Shown here one piece after another: positions 6,222-11,907 of a stretch of DNA of 11,907 nucleotides (its first letter is position 1; each line of letters opens with the position of its first letter). The notes beneath the pieces are model-generated. The model did not search any database. It saw only the letters and a list, made by a program, of their open reading frames with translations, and was not told the DNA's origin. The position numbers and the translations under genes are program-made. The stretch comes from Betaproteobacteria bacterium (GTDB lineage: Bacteria > Pseudomonadota > Gammaproteobacteria > Burkholderiales > SG8-39): positions 1-11,907 of the forward strand of contig VBDM01000063.1 of assembly GCA_005881355.1 (NCBI GenBank), written 5' to 3'.

Positions 6222-7163
6222 TTGAAGACCCGCCCCCTCGAGCTCGTCCTCTCTCCGGTCGACAACCAGCGCCTCGCCAATCTTTGCGGCGCGCTGGACG
6301 AGAACCTGAGGCAGATCGAAACCGCCCTGGATGTCTCGATCGCGCGCCGCGGCGAGCGCTTCGCCCTGCGCGGAGCGCAGGCGGCGCGGGCCGCCGAGGT
6401 GCTGCGGAAATTCTACGGCGACGCGAAGCGCAACCTCACCGTCGACGACATCCAGCTCGGCCTCATCGAGGTTCGCGCGCGCGGCGCTCCGGGAACGAAA
6501 GACGACTCACCGCTTCTCACGCGCCGGTCGGACCTGCACGGCCGCACTCCGAGGCAGCGCCAGTACATCCAGAATATCCTCGAGCACGACATCACCTTCG
6601 CGATCGGCCCGGCCGGCACCGGAAAGACCTATCTCGCGGTGGCCTGCGCCGTGGACGCGCTGGAGCGCGACGCCGTGAAGCGCATCGTGCTGGTGCGGCC
6701 CGCGGTCGAGGCGGGCGAGCGCCTTGGATTCCTGCCGGGCGATCTCGCGCAGAAAGTCGACCCGTACCTGCGGCCGCTCTACGACGCCCTCTACGACCTT
6801 CTCGGCTTCGACAAGGCCGGAAAGCTCTTCGAGCGCCAGGCGATCGAGCTCGCGCCGCTTGCCTACATGCGCGGTCGCACGCTCAACCACTCGTTCATCA
6901 TCCTCGACGAGGCGCAGAACACCACGCCCGAGCAGATGAAAATGTTCCTCACCCGAATCGGCTTCGGCTCCAAGGCGGTGGTCACCGGCGACATCACGCA
7001 GATCGACCTCGCGCGCGGCCAGAAAAGCGGGATGGTGGTCGCGCAGAAAATCCTCGCCCGCGTGCGCGGGATCGCGTTCAGCGCGTTCAAGAGCGACGAC
7101 GTCGTCCGACATCCTCTGGTGCAACGCATCGTGGATGCCTACGAGCGTCACGGCGACGGGTAG
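6222..7163 (+). CDS. ybeZ: PhoH-like ATPase YbeZ
   Basis: A cytoplasmic PhoH-family P-loop ATPase that works with the rRNA endonuclease YbeY in RNA metabolism; its exact activity is not fully defined. 313 residues. A short N-terminal KH-like region (1-90, LSPVDNQRLANLCGALDENL) precedes the PhoH domain. Walker A is IGPAGTGKTYLA (128-139) and Walker B is FIILDEAQNTTPEQMKMFLTR (225-245). VLVRPAVEAGERLGFLPGDL and VVTGDITQIDL are also present, all typical of the family. The TTG at 6222, 4 nt after the miaB stop, gives an N-terminus that aligns with YbeZ proteins, and no ATG is available nearby. It lacks the charged C-terminal tail of the 346-residue E. coli protein. The next gene starts 5 nt downstream. 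Confidence 0.93.
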   Translation: MKTRPLELVLSPVDNQRLANLCGALDENLRQIETALDVSIARRGERFALRGAQAARAAEVLRKFYGDAKRNLTVDDIQLGLIEVRARGAPGTKDDSPLLTRRSDLHGRTPRQRQYIQNILEHDITFAIGPAGTGKTYLAVACAVDALERDAVKRIVLVRPAVEAGERLGFLPGDLAQKVDPYLRPLYDALYDLLGFDKAGKLFERQAIELAPLAYMRGRTLNHSFIILDEAQNTTPEQMKMFLTRIGFGSKAVVTGDITQIDLARGQKSGMVVAQKILARVRGIAFSAFKSDDVVRHPLVQRIVDAYERHGDG

Positions 7164-7168
7164 GCGCC

Positions 7169-7672
7169 GTGCGGGCCCGCGGCGCGTCCGACCCCGCCCC
7201 ACGCGCGCTTCTCCGCCGCCCACGAAAGCAGCGTCTCACGCTCCATCTTCAGGTGGTATCGCGCGCCGTCCGGGTTCCCACTCCAACGCAGATCCGCCGT
7301 TGGGCCCGGGCAGCACTCGGGAAACGGGGAGAAGTCACGGTGAGGATCGTCGGAGCAGCCGAAGCGCGGATCCTGAACCGCCGCTATCGAGGCCGCGATT
7401 CGGCGACTAATGTGTTGAGCTTTCCCTACAGCTTCGCGCGTGGCATGGTGCACGGCGATATCGTTCTCTGCGCACCGGTGATCGCGCGCGAGGCGCTCGC
7501 CCAAGGGAAAACGCTGGAAGCGCATTTTGCGCACTTGACCGTGCACGGATTGCTGCACCTGCGGGGCCACGATCACGCGAGGCGGCGCGACGCTGCGCGC
7601 ATGGAAGCGCTGGAGAAGAAGCTTCTAGCCAAACTCGGTTATCCTGATCCCTATGCAAGCACGCCCGGATGA
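7169..7672 (+). CDS. ybeY: endoribonuclease YbeY, 16S rRNA 3'-end maturation and ribosome quality control
   Basis: A single-strand-specific metallo-endoribonuclease. 167 residues from GTG at 7169. Diagnostic segments are TVRIVGAAEARILNRRYRGRDSATNVLSFPY (split by eye at about 57-87), HGDIVLC, LEAHFAHL and the metal site HGLLHLRGHDH, with zinc ligands His126, His130 and His136. The usual tyrosine in the GYDH part is His134 here. The C-terminus, LGYPDPY, is typical. The start is the least certain part: GTG 7169 lies 5 nt after ybeZ and gives about 20 residues ahead of the first conserved strand (LTLHLQVVS), while the next GTG at 7252 would cut that strand. The stop overlaps corC as ATGA. Confidence 0.9.
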   Translation: MRARGASDPAPRALLRRPRKQRLTLHLQVVSRAVRVPTPTQIRRWARAALGKRGEVTVRIVGAAEARILNRRYRGRDSATNVLSFPYSFARGMVHGDIVLCAPVIAREALAQGKTLEAHFAHLTVHGLLHLRGHDHARRRDAARMEALEKKLLAKLGYPDPYASTPG

Positions 7673-8499
7673 ACGGACCGAATAAACCCTCCCTGCTGGA
7701 GCGCCTGTCCGCACTGCTGATGCGCGAGCCCGAGGACCGCGAGCAGCTGGTGAAGCTGCTGCATTCGGCGTTCGAGAGAAACCTCCTGGACGGGGACGCG
7801 CTGTCGATGATCGAGGGCGCGCTGCAGGTCTCGGAGATGCAGGTGCGCGACATCATGGTGCCGCGCTCCCAGATGGACGTTATCGACGTCAACGAGACGC
7901 CCGAAAAGTTCATCCCGCACGTGATCGCCACCGCGCATTCGCGCTTTCCGGTGGTCGACAGGAACCGCGACGACGTCATCGGCATCCTGCTCGCCAAGGA
8001 CCTGCTGCGCTACTACGCGGGCGAGGAGGAGTTCAACCTGCGCGACATGCTGAGGCCCGCGGTGTTCGTGCCCGAGTCCAAGCGCCTGAACGTGCTGCTG
8101 CGCGAGTTCCGCGCCAATCGCAATCACATGGCGGTGGTCGTCGACGAGTACGGCGGCGTCGCGGGCCTGGTGACCATCGAGGACGTGTTCGAGCAGATCG
8201 TCGGCGACATCGAGGACGAATACGACTTCGACGAGTCCGAGGACAACATCGTGCGCGAGCAGAGCGGATATTTCCGCGTCAAGGCGCAGACCGAGATCGC
8301 CGACTTCAACAAAGTCTTCGGCACCCAGTTCTCCGACACCGACTTCGACACTGTGGGCGGACTGGTGCTGCACCGCTTCGGGCGCCTGCCGAAGCGCGGC
8401 GAGGCGATCACCATCGGCGGCCTGCGCTTCCAGGTGCTTCGGGGCGACAGCCGCAGGCTGCACGCTCTCCAGGTGCAACGGCTGCCGGGCAAGGCTTGA
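7669..8499 (+). CDS. corC: CorC/HlyC-family CBS-domain protein (YbeX)
   Basis: A soluble protein of the CorC/TlyC family, linked to magnesium/cobalt efflux through CorA in enterics and, more recently for YbeX, to ribosome metabolism. 276 residues. N-terminal helical part (1-60). Two CBS domains (about 62-120 and 130-185) with VRDIMVPRSQM, SRFPVVDRN, GILLAKDLL, VPESKRL and HMAVVVDEYGGVAGLVTIED. C-terminal CorC_HlyC domain (about 195-273) with FNKVFGTQFSD, DTVGGLVLHRFGRLPKRGE and a final beta segment. It lacks the N-terminal membrane domain of the larger homologues, as expected for the YbeX type. The ATG at 7669 overlaps the ybeY stop by 4 nt, and its own stop overlaps the lnt TTG start. Confidence 0.94.
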   Translation: MNGPNKPSLLERLSALLMREPEDREQLVKLLHSAFERNLLDGDALSMIEGALQVSEMQVRDIMVPRSQMDVIDVNETPEKFIPHVIATAHSRFPVVDRNRDDVIGILLAKDLLRYYAGEEEFNLRDMLRPAVFVPESKRLNVLLREFRANRNHMAVVVDEYGGVAGLVTIEDVFEQIVGDIEDEYDFDESEDNIVREQSGYFRVKAQTEIADFNKVFGTQFSDTDFDTVGGLVLHRFGRLPKRGEAITIGGLRFQVLRGDSRRLHALQVQRLPGKA

Positions 8500-10007
8500 A
8501 GGCCTTACTCCGATCGCCCCGCGCCGCGATCGTCGCGCCCCTCGCCGCGGGCGCCCTGAGCGTCGCCGGCTTTGCTCCGCTCGCCGCGTTCCCGCTGCCG
8601 TTCCTGACCCTCGCCGGCCTGCTGCTCCTCTGGCGCCGCGCGGCGACGCCGCGAGAGGCGTTCCGGATCGGCTTCGCCTTTGGCGCGGGCCTTTTCGGAG
8701 CGGGCGTGTCCTGGGTGTACGTCAGCCTGCACGATTTCGGCTCGATGCCGGCGCCGCTCGCAGGCGTAGGCGCGTTCGCCTTCTGCGCGATCCTCGCGCT
8801 GTATCCGGCCGCTGCCGGCTGGGGCCTCGCGCGCCTGCAGCTTGGCCCGCTCGCCGCCGCCCTGCTCGCGTTCCCCGCCTTGTGGACGCTCTTCGAATGG
8901 TTGCGCGGCTGGGTCTTCACCGGCGTTCCCTGGCTCGCAGTCGGCTACAGCCAGGTGGATTCGCCGCTTGCGGGCTTCGCTCCGATCGGCGGGGTCTACG
9001 GCGTATCGTTCGCCGTTGCGCTCTGTGCCGGGCTTCTCTGCATCGTCATTTCCGGCTCCGGGAAAGCCCGCACCGCGGCCGGTCTCGCGCTCGTGCTGGC
9101 GTTCGGGCTCGGACAACTGCTGAAGCAGATTACCTGGACCTCGCCGCTGGGCGCGCCCTTCCAGGTTGCGCTGCTCCAGGGAAACATTCCCCAGGAGCTC
9201 AAGTTCCGCGCGGATCGCTACGCAGCGACGCTCGCGACCTACAAGCGGCTGATCGAAGCGAGCCGCGCGCAGTTGATCGTGCTGCCCGAGACCGCCATCC
9301 CGCGGTTTCTCGACGCGGTCGACCCGCTCTACCTGCGGGACATCGCGCGAGTCGCCGCCGAGCGCCGCGCGGACGTCATCATCGGCGTGCCGATCCGGGA
9401 TCCGGATGGACGCTATTTCAACAGCCTCATCAGCGTGGGCGCTTCGCCGACGCAGCGCTACGACAAGTCGCATCGGGTCCCTTTCGGCGAGTTCGTGCCT
9501 TGGGGCTTGAGCTGGATGGTGAAGACGCTCGCGGTCCCGCTGTCGGATTTCTCCAGCGGCCCGGAAAACCCCAAGCCGCTCGCGCTCGGCGGACAGCTTG
9601 TCGCGCCGAACATCTGCTGGGAGGATGCTTTCGGCGAGGAGGTCATCCGCCAGCTCCCGCAAGCGACGCTTCTGGTGAACGTGTCCAACGTCGCCTGGTT
9701 CGGCGACTCGCTCGCGCCGGCCCAGCACCTGCAGATCTCACGCATGCGCGCGCTGGAGACTGGGCGCACGATGCTGCGCGCGACCAATACCGGAGTGACC
9801 GCGATCATCGATCCCCGCGGTAACGTCGTCGCGAGCTTGCCGCAGTTCACCGAGGACGTGCTCCGCGGCGAAGTGCAGGGCTACGGCGGCGCCTCGCCGT
9901 ACGTGAGGTCCGGGAATTATCCGATCGTTCTCTGCTGCCTCGGGCTCGTTGCAGCGCTCGCATTCCGCCGTCTGCGCATCGTTGGTCGGGCCGGGGAAAG
10001 CCGGTAG
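8496..10007 (+). CDS. lnt: apolipoprotein N-acyltransferase
   Basis: An inner-membrane enzyme that adds the third acyl chain to the N-terminal cysteine of diacylated lipoproteins; the MltA precursor encoded in this window is a likely substrate. 503 residues, normal length. About six N-terminal membrane helices (residues 10-210), a periplasmic nitrilase-like domain (about 220-460), and a last membrane helix (about 475-492). The catalytic triad is visible: Glu265 (VLPETAIPRF), Lys324 (YDKSHRVPFGEFVPW) and Cys374 (NICWEDAF). VNVSNVAWFGDS and ETGRTMLRATNTG are also family hallmarks. The TTG at 8496 shares TTGA with the corC stop and is preferred because the first helix begins soon after it and no nearby ATG exists. 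The glyQ promoter candidate lies over its 3' end. Confidence 0.94.
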   Translation: MKALLRSPRAAIVAPLAAGALSVAGFAPLAAFPLPFLTLAGLLLLWRRAATPREAFRIGFAFGAGLFGAGVSWVYVSLHDFGSMPAPLAGVGAFAFCAILALYPAAAGWGLARLQLGPLAAALLAFPALWTLFEWLRGWVFTGVPWLAVGYSQVDSPLAGFAPIGGVYGVSFAVALCAGLLCIVISGSGKARTAAGLALVLAFGLGQLLKQITWTSPLGAPFQVALLQGNIPQELKFRADRYAATLATYKRLIEASRAQLIVLPETAIPRFLDAVDPLYLRDIARVAAERRADVIIGVPIRDPDGRYFNSLISVGASPTQRYDKSHRVPFGEFVPWGLSWMVKTLAVPLSDFSSGPENPKPLALGGQLVAPNICWEDAFGEEVIRQLPQATLLVNVSNVAWFGDSLAPAQHLQISRMRALETGRTMLRATNTGVTAIIDPRGNVVASLPQFTEDVLRGEVQGYGGASPYVRSGNYPIVLCCLGLVAALAFRRLRIVGRAGESR

Positions 10008-10010
10008 AAT
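9982..10010 (+). promoter_or_regulatory. putative promoter of glyQS
   Basis: TTGGTC (9982-9987), an exact 17-bp spacer and TAGAAT (10005-10010; 5/6). The -10 overlaps the lnt stop codon and lies 21 nt before the glyQ ATG, so glyQS can be transcribed independently of the miaB-lnt operon. The -35 match is only the TTG core. Confidence 0.45.
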
Positions 10011-10031
10011 CCTTCGCAGTCGCCGCGCGCC

Positions 10032-10891
10032 ATGCTCACCTTCCAGGAACTGATCCTCGAGCTGCAGAGTTACTGGGGCGGCAAGGGCTGCGTGCTGCTG
10101 CAGCCCTACGACATGGAGATGGGCGCCGGAACCTTTCACACCGCGACTTTTCTGCGCGCGATCGGTCCCGAGCCCTGGAGGGCCGCCTACGTGCAGCCGT
10201 CCCGCCGCCCGAAAGACGGGCGCTACGGCGACAACCCCAACCGGCTACAGCACTACTACCAGTATCAGGTAGTGCTCAAGCCCTCGCCCGACGATTTCCA
10301 GGATCTCTATCTCGGCTCGCTCAAGGCGCTCGGCATCGAACTGCGCAAGAACGACGTTCGCTTCGTCGAGGACGACTGGGAATCGCCGACGCTCGGCGCG
10401 TGGGGCCTGGGCTGGGAAGTGTGGTTGAACGGCATGGAAGTCACCCAGTTCACCTATTTCCAGCAGGTCGGCGGGCTCGACTGCAAGCCGGTGCTCGGCG
10501 AGCTCACTTACGGCCTGGAGCGCCTAGCGATGTACCTGCAGCAAAAGGAAAGCGTCTTCGATTTGGTGTGGGTGGACGGCGTCACCTACGGCGACGTCTA
10601 TCATCAAAACGAAGCCGAGCAGTCGAAATACAACTTCGAGGCGAGCAGGCGAAGCGACTGGTCGAGGCCGGGCTTCCATTGCCCGGCTACGAGATGGTGA
10701 TGAAGTGCTCGCACACCTTCAATCTGCTCGATGCGCGCGGCGCGATCTCAGTCACCGAGCGCGCCGCTTATATCGCGCGTGTGCGGGCGCTGGCGCGAAC
10801 TGTCGCTCAGGCGTATTTGCAGTCCCGCGAAAAGCTGGGCTTTCCGATGTTGAAGCCGCAGTCGGCGACAAAGAAGAAAATCCGGGCTTGA
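10032..10891 (+). pseudogene. glyQ: glycyl-tRNA synthetase alpha subunit, split by a frameshift (apparent ~43-nt deletion)
   Basis: Class-II catalytic subunit of the alpha2-beta2 glycyl-tRNA synthetase. The first frame (10032 to about 10640) encodes some 203 residues of normal GlyQ: YWGGKGCVLLQPYDMEMGAG, GPEPWRAAYVQPSRRP, NPNRLQHYYQYQVVLKPSP, FVEDDWESPTLGAWGLGWEV, QFTYFQQVGGLDCKPV, YGDVYHQNEAEQSKYNFE. The frame then runs on with unrelated residues to a stop at 10700. The missing C-terminus continues in another frame from about 10643 to the TGA at 10889-10891: EQAKRLVEAGLPLPGYE, CSHTFNLLDARGAISVTER, REKLGFPML. Compared with E. coli, about 15 residues (YADVDFLF...QYE) are lost at the junction; phase and length both fit 43 nt. 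All other motifs are intact. As the gene is normally essential, an assembly or sequencing error is a real possibility. glyS starts 3 nt after the stop. Confidence 0.9.
10639..10652 (+). repeat. short direct repeat at the glyQ frameshift
   Basis: AGGCGA occurs at 10639-10644 and again at 10647-10652, right where the reading frame of glyQ breaks. Such short repeats can promote slippage or a local collapse. In GC-rich DNA a 6-base repeat may also be chance. Confidence 0.4.
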
Positions 10892-10894
10892 ACA

Positions 10895-11907
10895 GTGGCC
10901 GAGAAAAAACCCGCCAAAGTTCCCGCAACTGCGAGCCTGCTCGTTGAACTTCTGACCGAAGAGCTGCCGCCGAAGTCTCTTCGGTTGCTTGGCGAAGCGT
11001 TCGCCGAGCAACTGGTGGTGGAGATCGTTCGGCATCGTCTAAAAGATCGCGATCCTTCTAAGCAGGTGTTCGCGACGCCTCGAAGGCTGGCCGTTCTGAT
11101 TCAAGATGTTCGCGCGCATGGGCTCGATTCGGAACATGAAGTGGAGGGTCCTGTTAGTTCAAATGGCAGGGCCGTTGAAGGTTTTGCGAAGAAGCACAAC
11201 GTCGCGCCAGAGTTACTTGAGCGTCGTCAGACTTCGAAGGGCGAGATTGTTGTAGCTCGTCTAAGGATATCCGGCGTCAAACTTGACGCAGTTCTCCCGA
11301 GTATTGTCGAAAAGGTCATAGAGAAACTCCCAGTTTCCAAGGTCATGCGCTGGGGCGATGGCGAAGCTCAATTCGCGCGCCCGGTTCATGGACTGGTCAT
11401 GCTGCATGGCAAACGCATCATCCCCGGCGCGGTGCTCGGAGTGCCCGCCGGCAACACGACGTGCGGACACCGATTCATGGGCGCAGCTTCGATTCGCCTG
11501 GCGAACGCCGACGAGTACGAGCGCAAGCTTGCCCAGGCCGGCCGCGTCATCGCGGATTTTGCAAAGCGTAAATCAGAGATCGAGAAGCAGCTGCAGGCCG
11601 AGGCCAAGCGTCAGAAAGCGAGTCTCGGCGAATACCAGGACCTGCTCGACGAAGTCACGGCATTGGTCGAGTTCCCGGCTGTTTACGCCGGCGCGTTCGA
11701 CGCCTCGTTTCTCGAGGTCCCGCAGGAGTGTCTGATCCTGACGATGCGCCAAAACCAGAAATACTTCCCGCTGTTCGCCGACGACGGGAAGCTGCTGCCC
11801 AAATACCTCATCGTCTCTAACATGCGCGTCGATGATCCGCGCCAAATCATCAGCGGCAACGAGCGGGTTGTTCGGCCCAGGCTCGAGGACGCGCGCTTCT
11901 TTTTCGA
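10895..11907 (+). CDS. glyS: glycyl-tRNA synthetase beta subunit (partial, C-terminus off the right edge)
   Basis: The tRNA-binding beta subunit of tetrameric glycyl-tRNA synthetase. An open frame of 337 codons runs from GTG 10895 to the edge, about half of the usual 690-residue protein. Recognisable segments are LLVELLTEELPPKSLR (15-30), ATPRRLAVL, EGFAKKHNV, VSKVMRWGDGEAQFARPVHGLV, GHRFMG, GRVIADFAKRK, LLDEVTALVEFP, TMRQNQKYFPLF, and IISGNERVVRPRLEDARFFF at the end. GTG is chosen because it lies 3 nt after the glyQ stop and gives the expected N-terminus. Residues 85-98 (GP to EGFA) are about 8 residues shorter than in E. coli. From about 10980 to 11340 base composition and codon use differ from the rest of the gene (see findings). 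Confidence 0.93.
   Translation, partial: MAEKKPAKVPATASLLVELLTEELPPKSLRLLGEAFAEQLVVEIVRHRLKDRDPSKQVFATPRRLAVLIQDVRAHGLDSEHEVEGPVSSNGRAVEGFAKKHNVAPELLERRQTSKGEIVVARLRISGVKLDAVLPSIVEKVIEKLPVSKVMRWGDGEAQFARPVHGLVMLHGKRIIPGAVLGVPAGNTTCGHRFMGAASIRLANADEYERKLAQAGRVIADFAKRKSEIEKQLQAEAKRQKASLGEYQDLLDEVTALVEFPAVYAGAFDASFLEVPQECLILTMRQNQKYFPLFADDGKLLPKYLIVSNMRVDDPRQIISGNERVVRPRLEDARFFF

Noticed and set aside
6284..7168. Upstream part of the long frame that ends as ybeY, overlapping ybeZ
   Set aside because: The first 290 or so codons are Arg-rich shadow of ybeZ in another frame. Only the part from about 7169 matches YbeY.
8505..9728. Minus-strand frame of 407 codons antisense to lnt
   Set aside because: Rich in Arg, Glu and Gly with no motif, and fully opposite a well-supported Lnt. 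A composition artefact.

Overview
The window is GC-rich (mid-60s per cent G+C by eye) chromosomal DNA with core genes packed head to tail. Protein sequences and gene order (rpe, apaG, mltA, dsbC next to a ubiquinone hydroxylase, tRNA-Met, miaB-ybeZ-ybeY-corC-lnt, glyQ-glyS) point to a betaproteobacterium. The genus cannot be named from sequence alone. I see no insertion sequence, prophage, CRISPR array or toxin-antitoxin locus.

Layout. (1) 3-617, minus: rpe, cut by the left edge, divergent from apaG (709-1092, plus). (2) 1089-1241, minus: an unrecognised 50-residue one-helix membrane protein, whose stop codon interlocks with that of apaG. (3) 1269-2501, plus: mltA, convergent with a minus-strand pair, a UbiH/UbiF-type hydroxylase (4417-3233) and dsbC (3236-2535), joined by an ATGA overlap. 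(4) 4495-4571: tRNA-Met(CAT), then an exported protein of unknown function, miaB, ybeZ, ybeY, corC and lnt, all plus and with almost no spacing. This is the conserved miaB-ybeZYX-lnt cluster linking tRNA modification, ribosome/RNA quality control and envelope lipoprotein maturation. (5) 10032 to the right edge: glyQ and glyS, the two subunits of tetrameric glycyl-tRNA synthetase.

The oddities are in detail rather than gene content. glyQ is split by a frameshift that looks like a deletion of about 43 nt. miaB lacks about 14 residues (about 42 nt, in frame) from its radical-SAM barrel. The similar sizes raise the possibility of an assembly artefact. The first third of glyS has clearly lower G+C and more T-ending codons than its surroundings, as if that segment had a different origin. 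Several genes have a -10-like box only 6-8 nt before the start codon, hinting at very short or absent leaders. Six of the 14 protein genes appear to start with GTG or TTG.

I did not find a convincing undescribed multi-gene system. The best candidates for uncharacterised biology are the 50-residue membrane protein and the exported protein between tRNA-Met and miaB.
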